Origin: Calliphora vicina
Taxonomy: Eukaryota > Arthropoda > Insecta > Diptera > Calliphoridae
NCBI RefSeq assembly: GCF_958450345.1
Contig: NC_088783.1
Coordinates: 103,349,302 to 103,413,301 of the forward strand
Reading direction: 5' to 3'
Length of the DNA stretch: 64,000 bases
Each line of letters opens with the position of its first letter. The first letter of the stretch is position 1. A program made the translations under genes and the position numbers. Positions 10,601 through 21,216 of this stretch are shown in pieces. The notes under the pieces were generated by a model. That model did not search any database. It worked only from the letters and a program-made list of their open reading frames with translations, and was not told the origin of the DNA.

Positions 10601-12268
10601 ATTATAACACTAAGTTTTTATATAAAATTTGGCTATAATATTCCTAATTTACAGTATCATTATATATTTCGCGAATAGCCGAGTACCCGGGAATGTAGAA
10701 AAAAATTTCCCGATTCCCGGGAATCAAAAAAGGTCGGGAAATTAAAAACCCTAGCTGTTTTTTATACTAATACACACAACGACGCAAACAACAAATTGTG
10801 CACATGTAAATACATACAGTAACCCAAGAAAGTCTACATACAGGAAAAATTATTATGTTACTTTAATTTAAAGCAGTTTTTTTAGTTTTTTATGAGATAT
10901 ATAATAATAAATGTGAATAAAATCTGAACTTTATAGAGTTTTAAAAGTTCCTACTTTTATTATAAATAAACAAGTTTATCTTGTTGCTTGTAGAGATTTA
11001 GGCTTTTTTGAATCTAAAAGAAATGTTTGGTTAATTACAATTGCTCCAATACAATTATAATTATGTTTATAAATAGAGAAAAATAAAAAGGGAATACAAT
11101 TTAATCAGTTAGAGGAATTCAATATTTATTGGAGATATTTTCAAGCTCACCGTTCAATGGTTATAAATAGAATGATTTAAATATGCATTTTGTTAGTCGC
11201 AGCTAACTTTAATGCCAAAATAGTTTTGACATAAAATTACTTTTTGTAGTAAAGATTAGCTTGACAATTGTAAAAGATTAAGTACTAAAATAATTACACA
11301 ACCGTTAAATAATATTTCAATTTGAATAAATGTAAATACAATGGTTTTAAGGACTTCAATATAATGTTTTAATACAATATTTAATATAAATAAATTCAAT
11401 TTTTAATTCAAATAACGCCCAAAAGTTCACCGTTATTAGTTATTGATTCTGAGCAAAATAATGAAAAATTTATTCTCGGTCACACCTACTTTTGGGTGGG
11501 CGGGGCTATTAAGTTTCATAATATTTTGAACATAAAAGCCCAAAAAACCAAAAAAAAAAATCGTTATTTGACTCAGAATCAAAAATTCTAATAACGGTGA
11601 AATTTTGGACATGATAGGAAATGTTACTAAACTCGACTTAAGTGATGTTGTTTTAATTTTTTTTAGTGTGAATTTATTTTTTTAACAAATATATTTCATT
11701 ACTTTTAACTTACAAATACAGCTTTCAACGAAAGAAATTTAATTTGAATTCCTGTATGTAGACTTTATTGGGCTACTGTATATAGGTGTTTGTGTGCCTA
11801 TAATATAGACACACAAACATCAAGCACATGAATTCTTAACTAAGAACAAAATGCTTGTATTATTTGTTAACGAGTGCACATTTTGTTGTTTATGTCTCAA
11901 AAAAACCTGTTTCTAAACGATATGCGCAACTATATATGTATGTGTGTGCTAGTACAAACGAAACAAATATTTCTTATTGAAAAAAATTGTACGTTATACC
12001 ACGTTGTACCGTTATTATTGCAAATTCAGCAGTCTATAAAACAGAAAAAAGAAAACATGTAAAAAGAAACTTATCCAATGTTTTCGATTGACTTGCTGTA
12101 TTATATTTTATAAATAGAATAACTGTATTATTTATAAATAAATCACAATAATAAATAAATTATAGACTTACCTTTTAAATACCCATAAACACTGGGCTGA
12201 TGAAACTCCTGGAGAAGCTGGAGCAGGAGGGTGTCTTCTTTGTCCGGAACCACTTCTGCATCAATCAT
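7679..12268 (-). CDS. probable SAM-like-domain protein, split gene
   Basis: Gene model on the minus strand: coding exon 1 12268-12172, intron, exon 2 7876-7757, and a tentative last exon 7692-7679, giving 76 aa. Exon 1 ends AAAAG before a GTAAGT donor; exon 2 lies between a TTTTTAG acceptor and a GTAAGC donor. Both introns are phase 1. The joined product reads DTLLLQLLQEFHQPSVYGYL, then LQYMKGENIKEAIPRLGLRI and EFRKKLLNG. This matches the helical pattern of insect SAM-like domains, where a NI(K/R)E.IP..G.R..F block is the last helix pair. Such domains mediate protein-protein contacts. The start is the first ATG in the frame; the open frame upstream has only a GTG. The final exon is uncertain: in phase it gives five codons to a stop, while another frame there is open for longer, so more exons may exist. 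The 4.3-kb intron holds a hAT-like and a Tc1-like element. Confidence 0.5.
7947..9665. repeat. intronic block with repeated TTTTGTCAAA motif
   Basis: This is intron 1 of the SAM-like gene. At least seven variants of an AAGTCGTTTTGTCAAA-like motif occur in both orientations, near 7950, 8183, 8232, 8270, 9391, 9480-9520 and 9604. No exon was recognised in this stretch. Confidence 0.5.
9679..10753. mobile_element. hAT-like element with CCCGGGAAT subterminal repeats
   Basis: About 1,075 bp. The left end begins TAGGGTTTTTATCCCGGG; the right end read inward is TAGGGTTTTTAATTTCCCGA. Several CCCGGGAAT / ATTCCCGGG boxes lie within 100 bp of each end, a layout typical of hAT ends. The 8-bp flanks do not match, so the exact ends or their history are uncertain. 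The 77-codon ORF at 9799 is weak. Confidence 0.65.
10817..11778. mobile_element. Tc1/mariner-type non-autonomous element, TA target
   Basis: 962-bp element. Left terminus CAGTAACCCAAGAAAGTCTA; right terminus read inward CAGTAGCCCAATAAAGTCTA, continuing CATACAGGAA on both sides. TA flanks both ends. No transposase is readable. A smaller inverted repeat lies inside at 11419-11611. Confidence 0.8.
11419..11611. repeat. inverted repeat nested in the Tc1-like element
   Basis: Arms CACCGTTATTAG...TTGATTCTGAG and their complement enclose about 120 bp. It could be a small MITE. No clear target duplication was identified. Confidence 0.6.
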
Positions 12269-12363
12269 ATTTTTTTCACACAACACAAAAAAAACACAAA
12301 AGACCGAAAACAACACGGAACGTAGAAAACAGACTGATGAAATTGCTTGTTTATTCACGTAAC

Positions 12364-12948
12364 CACTGTTGCCAGATTTGCCGATTTATCGGCATTTTGA
12401 CGATTTTTGATTGTAAAAATGGCAATGTGCGATTTTAGTTCTCAAAATGACGATTTTATGAAAAGTCTATATCCACATCAAGGTTTTCATATAATCATTT
12501 AATTAACAAATATTCAAAATTGACATATAGTTGGTTTGAAATCCTTTCATATGATATATGAATTGTTTATGTACATGACTTAGTATTCGAGATATATGTA
12601 TGTAGGTAAGTCGTGGCTTTTTGTGCAAATATGAAAAATACAAACTGAATTATAAACTTATATATGCCCTTACCACTCACGGTGAAGAGTATACAAATAT
12701 TTAATTTTTGTATGCAAATATTGAATAATTCTTATTATATAAACCTATTTTACAACATTAATTGTTTAAATATGTGAATTCTTTATTGGATTGTTAGTTT
12801 TTTTTCGAAAAAAACTGACAAATTTCACAAAAAAGTAGGTATTTTTATTTTTTCCGATTTTTTGATGATTTCAAAAATATTTTGCCGATTTTGACGATTT
12901 TTTAGTCAAATTTTGACGATTTTATACCAAATTTATCTGGCAACAGTG
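12364..12948. mobile_element. hAT-type MITE with 8-bp TSD just upstream of the SAM-like gene
   Basis: 585-bp element with ends CACTGTTGCCAGAT and ATCTGGCAACAGTG. Flanks are CACGTAAC (12356-12363) and CATGTAAC (12949-12956), 7 of 8 identical. Subterminal CGATTTT / TTGACGATTTT boxes are repeated near both ends. It starts 95 bp upstream of the predicted SAM-gene ATG, so it is in or next to that promoter or 5' UTR. Confidence 0.83.
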
Positions 12949-13060
12949 CATGTAACTACCCAGCAGTCCGCAGGTTATTACAATTTAAAACACATCCAAA
13001 TGTATACTATTATGTCAATAGGAAAACATAAAATAAAATTGGTTAAGAGCATACAACTAG

Positions 13061-13441
13061 CATCCAATTCAGATGAGTCCTATTGCTATTCCATTGTAAA
13101 ATTAAATACATATTCACCCCTATCGGCAATAACATGTGAAATTTTGTTCCCATGAAATATCCATTTCCCTCGAAGGGAAAATTGTTATCGGGAATATCAT
13201 GATGAACTTTACATTCACAATAGTTGATTTTGTTCGTAACAGCTGTTTATTGTTTACAAAATTCCATCTAAAAATTTCACAACAAGGGGAATTTTTTTCA
13301 CGTGAACAAAGTTGATGAACGAAAAAAGGAAAAGGGAAAATATTTCATGTGAAATTTGATTCGCGATAGGGGTGATTAGAATTAAAGAACAAGACAAAAT
13401 CGAACAAAATGTTGTCATCGTACTTGCATCTGAATTGGATG
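13061..13441. repeat. two concentric inverted repeats
   Basis: Outer perfect 15-bp arms CATCCAATTCAGATG (13061-13075) and complement (13427-13441). Inner arms CACCCCTATCG...CATGTGAAATTT start at 13115 and end at 13374, with ATT on both sides. This suggests a MITE within a MITE or hairpin. No ORF was found. Confidence 0.65.
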
Positions 13442-14714
13442 GCTAAGTAATGTAGTATCATATTTTTAATATAGTTTTGTTGTTTTGGTTCAGCCGTTGT
13501 CCCGTTATTTATTGTTTGGTGTTTCTTTGTTTTTTCTATTCTTTCAAAGAAAAATTTCATATTGTTAAGTGTTTTTGAAAGTACAAGTGGTTTAACCGTG
13601 ATTGTGGCATTAAAAATAAATAATTAAATAAAATAAATAAGTATAAATTAAAAATAGTAAGTGTTGTTGTGTGTTTTTATATTAAAAGAAATGTTCGGCT
13701 TCAGAAAGAGAAATTTAAGACGATTAAATGTCAGTGGAGTTAGACCCATCCGACCTTCGCTTACAATGTAAGTGGAGTTGGACCCATCCGACCTTCGCTT
13801 ACATTGTCGGTAGAGTTGGACCCATATGACGGCCTAGGCCATCGCTGTGTAAATGTAAGTGGAAACTGAATACAGACTTTGGATTAGTCGCATCTACATT
13901 GTCATTGGTCTCAGTTGAAGATGTATGGGGAAAAAAATCCGCTGGGTAACCGACAGCGCGAGTAGAAAATTACTTTGAGAACAGCTCAGAGAGTAAATTT
14001 TATACCGCTCTTTTTCTCTTAGTTAATGCATTTTGAACTACCGAAAATTTCCAAAATGTCTGAGTTTGAGTATTAAATGAAATAAATACACAAAAACATT
14101 CATTCACTCCCAGATTTCAGTTTGCTTTTAACAATTACAGCTGTATCGCAATAATTGTAAACTTGTGGCCAAAAATATAACAAATTTGTTGAAATTTCAC
14201 CTTTAAAGATCTAAGTTTAATTGGTATATGCTAATTTTGACCATTACAATTCATATTCCCCTGCAGATAATTTTGGATTTAAATAAAGTTAATGAATGAA
14301 TTTTGAACTACCGAAAATTTCCACATTTTAATATTGAAAATTCATTATATACTTTAAAAAGAGTTATATTTTCTGGTAACTGTTTAAGCATTTCTTTTAA
14401 AAGTTTTTTAAGTACAAAAAACCATTTTCTTTTAAAATTTCTACATCATATTCCTCCATTTTTTAATTCCGTTCCAAATTCTGTGCCAAAATCGATAGAT
14501 TCCAATGGCAGAAAAGAATCCGGCGAACCAATAGCCAATTTTAATGAACATATTAAGTTATTAAGACGGCTTAAATATTTTAGAAGAAAAAATTAATATT
14601 GTTCAAACTATTTGATCGTGTATGCTACCTGCATACATATGATCAGATAATACGTGATTAATTTTAATTATTGGGTTAATAAATATCAAAGAAATGAAAT
14701 TATTTCAAGAAAAA
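13442..14714. other. no gene recognised; short tandem and direct repeats
   Basis: It holds a 38-bp tandem repeat (13733-13840). A direct repeat, TTTTGAACTACCGAAAATTTCCA, occurs near 14030 and 14292. The 97-codon open frame at 14303-14596 has no ATG at its start (TTG) and no recognised motif; its last 40 residues are basic. It is left unassigned. Confidence 0.45.
13733..13840. repeat. 38-bp tandem repeat, about 2.7 copies
   Basis: Units begin GTGGAGTTRGACCCATCCGA at 13734 and 13772. A third, diverged unit (GTAGAGTTGGACCCATATGA) begins near 13810. Confidence 0.85.
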
Positions 14715-14848
14715 CAAATAATTTGTTAAAAATCGCCAAATAAATCGCCAACTAGTCTGTAAATCGCCATGTCGCCAATTGGAAATTTTGGTCGCCAAAG
14801 GCAATGAAAAATCGCCACGTTTGGCGAGAAATCGCCACATCTGACAGC
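14715..14848. mobile_element. right terminus of a hAT-like element
   Basis: The end ...TGACAGCCCTG is preceded by six or more AATCGCCA/CGCCAA boxes in 130 bp, the multi-box layout of hAT ends (CAGGGCTG when read inward). No matching left end was located in the window. Confidence 0.45.
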
Positions 14849-15229
14849 CCTGATTTCAAGTTATCTTACTCTTAATTTGAAGTTTAACTAATTAACTACT
14901 TGATTTAACTTCTCACTTGTACTGAAAACAAGATTTTCTTACTTAATTCAAGAATTTCGTTCTTGTTTTAAGAAAATTTCCGCTTAATTTTTTTAATCAA
15001 CCCCGTTTATACTTATTCTATGTACAAATGAGTATGAATCGTACTTAAATTTTTAAGTACAATTCTGGCTAAATTTGAGTAAAATAAACTTAAATTTAGA
15101 AGTGTTTTTTTCTTTCTGTGTAGGTATTTTAAGAAATGTATTCACTTTTAAGTGTTTTTTCACGCGTGGGTATGACCCATTATGGACCTAAGTCAACAAA
15201 TTTAGTAGCATGATTTCTGTGTATATACA

Positions 15230-15345
15230 ATTTATTTGAACTAAATTGTATATCGATAACAATATGTACTTTTAAAAGATTTATCCACGTTAAAGTGATT
15301 TTCGGAAGTGTGCCTTATATAAGAGCTGTGACTAATTACAGTGTG
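15230..15345 (+). repeat. partial copy of dispersed repeat family 2
   Basis: GTGATTTTCGGAAGTG...TTATATaaGAGCTgTGACtAATTA matches the family-2 copies at 51890 and 62890. Confidence 0.7.
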
Positions 15346-15419
15346 CGAGAGCGAAAATCGGCGGTGGTTCTGATTACCGGGAAAAGTTATATCAATTGTC
15401 AATTTATCAAAATCAATTC

Positions 15420-16735
15420 AATTTTGTGTCATTGTATCTTCTTGTTCGACGCTTTCGGTTACATTTATTCTCACATTGAACATAATAGTGTAAACAACAA
15501 ACTCCGAATGCGTCATATTCTGGAAGTTTTGCAATCGGTATGTGCCGCTGCAACATTTCTCACAAAAGCATGATATGTTTTGCGCGGTTCAGAAGTGGTG
15601 ATTTTGACAAAAGATGAAAATAAAGATTGACCAGGCCAGCCAAAAAAGTTTGAAGATTGTTGTCAAACTCAACAAGAGCATGCAAAATCATTGGAAGCTA
15701 CTCAAGCAGCAATTTCAAATGTTTGCGAACAGCACGATTCATCCAAATACAGGGAAATTGGGTATCATACAAATTGAAGCCGAGAGACCTTGAAAGACGC
15801 ACTAAGGTAATGCTCTGTATTTGATAGGACCAATCTATCTGGTTCTATCTATTATGGGCAATTGAAATCTGGGCAGACCAGGGAACCTGTACCGCACGCA
15901 ATTGATTCGTTTGAAGCGAACATTAGCCGGAAAACACCCAGAATGTCCGAAAAGCCATGAAACCGTAATATTCCATCACAATAACGCTCGACCACATGAT
16001 GCAAAACCTGTTAAAAACTATGGCTCATAATCATAGTCAGAAATAAAATATATTTTAATAGAAATAAAGTCGACTTTACTTAAGAGTGGACTTTAGGTCT
16101 ACCATAGACAAGTTAAAGTATATTTTTGAAGTTAAAGTCGACTGTAAATATAAAACAAGCCGAAGCTGTTATTAACTCATTTAACAACAGCATCAGCTGT
16201 TCTTCGCCATGTAAAAAAGTTCGGCAAAAAGTAAAAAAAAAATAAGTTATAAGAATTTGGAAGAGAATTTCCAATTATTGAACAGTTATCAATAAAATTA
16301 GTACCAAAATATTCTAAATATGATATTAATCTTACCTTTTCCATTTTTTCACCACAAAAAACTTTTTTTCTTTAGTTGTCCCGGTTACTTTTATTGTTTA
16401 CCTTTTTTGTATTTTTTTTAATTTTCGATATCAGCTGTTCAGCGGTGCCACTTGTCTATATTTTTTTGTATATTGTATGAAAACATTTTCTACATTTGAG
16501 GTGACACCCAGTTAAAGTCGGTTCAATTTAAAACATACTTTAATTTTGATTATAGTTGGGAAATAATATAAAGCTGGTTTTTAATTTAAAAGTGTTTTTA
16601 AAAAGAACCGACTTTAGTGTTTGACTATGATTATGGGCCTATGTATTTAGAAAGAAATAGTTTTGCTTCATCCGCTTTATAGTCCAAACCTTACCCCGTC
16701 CGTTTCCAGAAAGACGCGAAATAGTCATAGTTTAC
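15420..16735 (+). pseudogene. mariner transposase pseudogene, interrupted by a MITE
   Basis: The plus strand, with frameshifts, reads through mariner landmarks. CFARFRSGDFDK is near 15585. A block equivalent to RPGQPKKFED follows near 15630. AKSLEATQAAISN lies near 15690 (helix-turn-helix). LIRLKRTLAGKHPECPKSHE lies near 15910, then FHHNNARPHDAKPVKN at 15970 (second catalytic Asp region). The reading is broken at 16021 and resumes at 16655 with VLLHPLYSPNLTPS. Flanking inverted ends were not identified. It is inactive. Confidence 0.8.
16022..16639. mobile_element. MITE with TAT target duplication, inside the mariner pseudogene
   Basis: 618-bp element. Left end GGCTCATAATCATAGTCA; right end read inward GGCCCATAATCATAGTCA. 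TAT lies on both sides (16019-16021, 16640-16642). AGTCGACTTTA / AAAGTCGG boxes repeat near both ends. It splits the mariner between the codons for its second Asp motif and the HPPYSPDLAPS-like block. Superfamily is unclear (3-bp target). Confidence 0.85.
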
Positions 16736-16885
16736 AATTGATTGAAATAGACAAAAGAGTAATAGAAATTAGATAACGTATCCTCATATACTTACCTGTA
16801 CAGTGTTTGGTCTTAATGTGTAGAATGTTTAAAATTCAAGGAAAACTATGATATGTACTCACATCCAGCGTATAAAATTTACTAT

Positions 16886-17127
16886 TGGTCAATTGTCAAG
16901 GTCTCTTATCAGTCATATTGTCATAATGTCCTAATATATCTCGACTCGGCAGCTCGGCTTAAGTGACTCTTAGGAATTCGGCTGGTTGGTTACGATAACA
17001 CAATAAACATAGCATACAGAGTAGTATTATTTTAGGACATTTTTTGCTTGAAAAACAATAAAAACCATTGTGAAATATTAGGACATTATGACAATATGAC
17101 ATGATAAGAGACCTTGTGAATTGACCA
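16886..17127. mobile_element. MITE with TAT target duplication
   Basis: 242-bp element with about 50-bp inverted arms starting TGGTCAATTGTCAAGGTCTC, flanked by TAT on both sides (16883-16885, 17128-17130). Confidence 0.83.
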
Positions 17128-17130
17128 TAT

Positions 17131-17920
17131 GTCTATCACTTTTTAAATTCATTTAGCACTTAAAATAGAAATCTAGCACTGTTTTTCTTTTCAAATTTGA
17201 TTTCGCATTTTTTCGTCATATTTTAGTTTTTTTTTTTCTTTTAAAAATAAATATTTTTATGAATATTTGTTTAAACAACGAATATGTAAATTAATAAACA
17301 GATTTCTTAGTTTGTAACAAATTAAAGTATTTTGTTGCATTTATTCAGTACTTTTCTTTTCGTTAGCATTTTTTTCCATTATAAATTAAAATTAACTACA
17401 AAATAGCAAATTAAGTGGAAATTGTCATTGTTGAGACCTGTGATTAGTTTTAACTGTTGTTTAACCATCGATTGTTAATTGGGATATGTAAAAACTGAAA
17501 ATCTCATAGCAATTTTCATACATATGTTAGTGTTTGATAACAAGAAATCGCATTATAGTTTTCATAATATTTCTCAAAAACCCCCTCCAAATTTATAAAT
17601 CAAGATTCACAATAATACTTCATTAATAATATCACTTAAATCAATTAAATAAATGATGTTGTTTTAATAAATCAATTAAATGAATGATGTTTTAATAAAT
17701 ATCAAGATTTATTCATTATTTAGTAAACAATTATAATGTAAACAATTATAAACAGTTTCTCCAGCAAGTTTAAATATGTATATAGACAGACATCTTTTGG
17801 GATCCAGGTAAAACCTTAAATTGATGAGCACTTCATGTTGTTGACCTTCGCCGATATAAAATTCTTAGAAATACAAATTTCACGTGTAAAATTTTCAAAA
17901 CAGAAACGCATTTAAATCTT
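17131..17920. other. intergenic, upstream of first glycine-rich gene
   Basis: AT-rich. A short direct duplication (ATGATGTTTTAATAAATCAATTAAATgAATGATGTT) lies near 17653-17697. No exon was recognised. Confidence 0.5.
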
Positions 17921-17922
17921 GA

Positions 17923-17958
17923 TATAAATAATAGTTTTATTTTTATACTTGAATCACA
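17923..17958 (+). promoter_or_regulatory. TATA box and likely start site of first glycine-rich gene
   Basis: TATAAATA at 17923-17930. An Inr-like TCACAC lies at 17953-17958, about 30 bp downstream and 36 bp before the ATG. Confidence 0.65.
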
Positions 17959-17988
17959 CATCATTGTCTCATCTGTGCTTCCAACAAG

Positions 17989-18232
17989 ATGAATTTCTAC
18001 GCTCTGTTTATTTTAGTCTTGGCTTTGGTAGCCTGTGCTTTTGGTAAGTAGGATTATTAATTAGAAAACGATATTCGAAACTAACTTGTAATATTTACAT
18101 GTGTTTTAAATAGGTAATCCTAATCCCAATCCTCAGCCTAATCCTAAACCATTGGGTGGAGGTGGAGGAGGTGGCGGCGGTGGCGGTGCTAATGGAGGTG
18201 GTGGTGGCGGAGGAGGTGGCGGTGGAAAGTAA
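17989..18232 (+). CDS. secreted glycine-rich peptide, 57 aa, two exons
   Basis: Exon 1 is 17989-18043, exon 2 is 18114-18232, and the 70-bp intron has GTAAGT and TAG ends in phase 1. Exon 1 encodes a signal peptide (MNFYALFILVLALVACAF) with likely cleavage near the junction. The mature part begins GNPNPNPQPNPKPL, a Pro-Asn repeat. Two runs of eleven Gly follow, separated by Ala-Asn, and the protein ends in Lys. There is no Cys in the mature part. The signal peptide matches that of the gene at 22181 at most positions, so the two are paralogues. Synonymous GGT/GGA/GGC mixing in the Gly runs argues for selected protein sequence rather than a pure trinucleotide expansion. Function is not deducible: antimicrobial, glue or cuticle/chorion-type roles are all possible for such peptides. 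Confidence 0.85.
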
Positions 18233-18780
18233 ATGCTGTTCCAAATGTATCCACCAAGTACATAAACATTATTTAATACATTGGGTTAAATGTTTGTTAT
18301 TCTATAATTCAATACAATTTTGTTATTAAATCAAGAGAATTTAATTGTTTTTATACCCACCATCAAAGCCACATCGAAATATTTATTGCAGACCCACAAA
18401 AGCATATATATTCCGTTTCCTTATAAATAATTCTAAGACGACCTAGTTATATTCGTTGGATGGACTAGGTAGGAACTGTTTGGTATTGAAAATGGTGAAA
18501 ATCGGTCAAGTAGAACCAGAGTTAGGAACAAAATGTGAGACATCCTCCAAAAAAAATATTTTGCATTTTTTGTTGAAAAAATGTTGATTAAACAATTTTT
18601 TCGCGAAAAAAAAATCTAGGTAAAAAAATGTCGAAGCCGCGATATATATGGCGGGATAGGTGCTTGGGTGGCCCTTAATATATTGCACTTTAGCCATTTT
18701 CGATGCTCCCAAGGTCTTAAGTTTTAGCATATAATAAAAATATGTAAACATAGAATTTTGATCTATATTTTTATTAATTT
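18233..18780. other. 3' flank, partial dispersed repeat
   Basis: The first 110 bp are 3' UTR-like, with AATACA but no AATAAA. From about 18350 the sequence resembles the insect repeat class that starts TTTTTATACCCACCATC and carries AAAATCGGTCAAG. No gene was found. Confidence 0.45.
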
Positions 18781-18781
18781 A

Positions 18782-19190
18782 CTAGCTGTCCCGGCAAACG
18801 TTGTTCTGCCATAGCTCAGACAAAGTTTGAAGACTCCCACTATAATAGTACTCCAGATATGCAATAATAAATTTTTATTTCGTATGGGAGGTGCCACGCC
18901 CAGTACCTATATAGGTCAATGGTGAATCTAAACCATTCAGGGTCAAACCCACACAAACAATTTCATCGAAATCGGCCCAGCCGTTACGGAAGAGTTCTGT
19001 TACTAACACTCGTACAGAAAAATGCCATATCTCCGGAACCACTATGTCGATTTCGTGAAATGTACATGACCATGTCCATATACAGACCATCCCCAACGTG
19101 CCCTGAAATTTTGGTTGAAATCGGTCGACCCGTTTTCGCAGTTAGTGGTGACATCAAAATGTACATTTCTTTTTATATATAAGATTATAT
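18782..19190 (+). mobile_element. RTE-like non-LTR retrotransposon 3' tail
   Basis: Begins CTAGCTGTCCCGGCAAACGT and ends in a TATATATAAGATT tail. It includes the phrase TTCATCGAAATCGGCCCAGC. This is a widespread arthropod repeat that I associate with RTE-type 3' ends, from memory. The three ORFs here are incidental. Confidence 0.5.
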
Positions 19191-19434
19191 ACGATATTGA
19201 GCTAAATCAACAAGAAAATATTGAAGAAAATATTCAGCCATTGATTTCTAAATTCCCTTCGAATCATTGGTTCTTAAAAATTTTTTATTTTTAGTTGAGG
19301 AATATTTCTATAAACCTTCTATTATATGTATATTTGCCTAAAAAGTTTTTCTGGTTCTAAGTTCAGGAACTTACTTTTAGCATAAATTTTATTTTTCTGC
19401 AATTCATAGTAAATTGTTACTATGATGAAGTGGG

Positions 19435-20500
19435 TCGTCGCACAGTGGTATAGAAAAAATAGAGGTAAATAAATATGTAACTTCTAAACGGTAAGTCCGA
19501 TTTGAATGAAATTGTCGAGTTTAAGTTTTGAACTTGGACCTCATGGGCCCACCAGGGGCGCGACCAAGAGTCCTCAAAATAGGACACCTCGGGTATGTTA
19601 CATTTTTAAAAAGATCGTATTTCTTGGTTTGTGTTCCGATTTCAAAAAAATTACACATTTAGAATCTCCTCATTGAGCACTAAAATTATCTCTTCTAGCT
19701 TAGGAGATATTCGCATTTGAAAATTAAATTTTTCAACATTTTTACCCACCCTACTCCAGTTTTTTGAGCATCCAAATATTTCCCGATTTTCTCCTTTATT
19801 GGAGTAACAACACATGTATGTATCAAATAGCAAAATAATTGTTTAAAAAATAATGACTAAGTCCAAAGTTATATGCATTCGAATTTAAAATATTTTAAAA
19901 GGCGTTTTTTCGCAAATTTTTTTGGAAAAAAGTACTTTTTTTCTTTTTAAGTTATCGCAAAAAATTTCTAAGGGAATTTGTAAGGAATTTATACTTTATG
20001 AAACGCTAACTTTTCATCAAATATTTTAAAAGAAAAAAAAATTGAAAAATGTTAATATCGGGGTGACCAGGTCCATTCAAAAAAACCTATATTTTTTATG
20101 TAAAATTCAAGTTTAGGGCAAAAATTCGTAAATCGCATATTCGATATGAAAATATAGTAACTGATTTTAGATGGTACAATATGTTTTTAATTATCTTGTA
20201 AAGGGTTCCGATAACCCCGACCTTGGTATTGATATTATAGCCAAAAAATTAAAAATTCACATTTTTGGGATTTTTCAACACTTTTTTGAGAATTGTAGGA
20301 TTTCTGATAATAATTTTCAAAATTTGTTTCTATTTGTCCATTTTAAATAGAAAATTCTGCATAACTGTGAAATTTTACTGAAAACTATTCATAAATAAAA
20401 ATTTAATTTCAATTTGAAAAAATTGTATCTATGCAAAAATTCAATAAAACCCATTTTTTGTCATATTTTTCAAAAAAGTATTCCATGAATTTTTTTAATT
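19435..20500 (+). repeat. dispersed repeat family 4, copy 1
   Basis: About 950 bp aligns in order with 61700-62630. Shared landmarks: GATGGGCCCACCAGGGTCGCG-like block, AGGACACCTCGG, TAGGAGATATTCG, CCCACCCTACTCCAG-like, CAAATATTTCCCGATTTTC, GACTAAGTCCAAAGTTATAT and AAAGGGTTCCGATAA. No ORF is conserved between copies, so it is non-coding. Confidence 0.8.
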
Positions 20501-20755
20501 GAAAAGTAGACAATATCCTCTATCCATTTATATATAATATGTCTCCCTTATGTTTTTTACGTGACAAATTAATTAGGGAAAACTTAACAACTCGCAGAGA
20601 ATTTACCTATCACTGTTTTATTATGGGTTCTGCTGGGCTTCACAAACGATCTCTTACGCTTCGGGTTATAGTAATAGATCCATTTTTCATGGCAAGTAAT
20701 GATTCGGTGCAAAAATTATTTTCTTTTATATAAAAGCATATTCCAAGATCTCTTA
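20501..20755. other. no gene recognised
   Basis: Short spacer between repeat family 4 and a mariner remnant. A 64-codon ORF at 20539 has no recognisable motif. Confidence 0.4.
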
Positions 20756-21060
20756 GCTTCAATATAGATGGTATCCAATTTCCCTTTTTTTTGTGATCAC
20801 CTGCTGCTGGTGATCACTTTGAAATTGCTGATTGAGTAGCTCTCAATAATTTTGCAAGCTGTTGTTTAAATTGAAAACAATCTTCATGGAGTAATTTCTC
20901 CAATTCTTGATCTTCAAACATTTTTGGCTGGCCTGGGCGATCTTTGTCTTCCGTGCCAAAATCACCACTTCTGAACCGTACAAACCGATGAAACACATTC
21001 ACTTTGGTAAGCAATAGGTTCAAAAGATACGTCATCTACTGTAAATCTCGCAATTTTAAG
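20756..21060 (-). pseudogene. mariner transposase N-terminal fragment
   Basis: The minus strand keeps 73 open codons with mariner DNA-binding-domain features: FVRFRSGDFGTEDKDRPGQP, then FEDQELEKLLHEDCFQ and LAKLLRATQSAISK. The catalytic domain is missing. It is related to, but not the same copy as, those at 15420 and 58785. Confidence 0.8.
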
Positions 21061-21216
21061 TCATACACCCAATATATTATTAGAAAATTTTTTAAGAAAC
21101 AATTTTAACAAATTTGTGACCAAAAATAAAATTTCCAATAAAATATGCAAACTCTAAACGTTATCCGATTTAGCCTAAATATTCAAAATTTGGTTTTAGA
21201 ACAATATTAGAATAAA

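Noticed and set aside
9679..10753. Assigning an 8-bp duplication to this hAT-like element
   Set aside because: The flanks TATCTTAT and GCTGTTTT do not match, so no target duplication is claimed.
14303..14596. 97-codon ORF with a basic C-terminus
   Set aside because: It has no ATG at its start, part of it overlaps a local direct repeat, and no motif is recognised. Kept only as a note.
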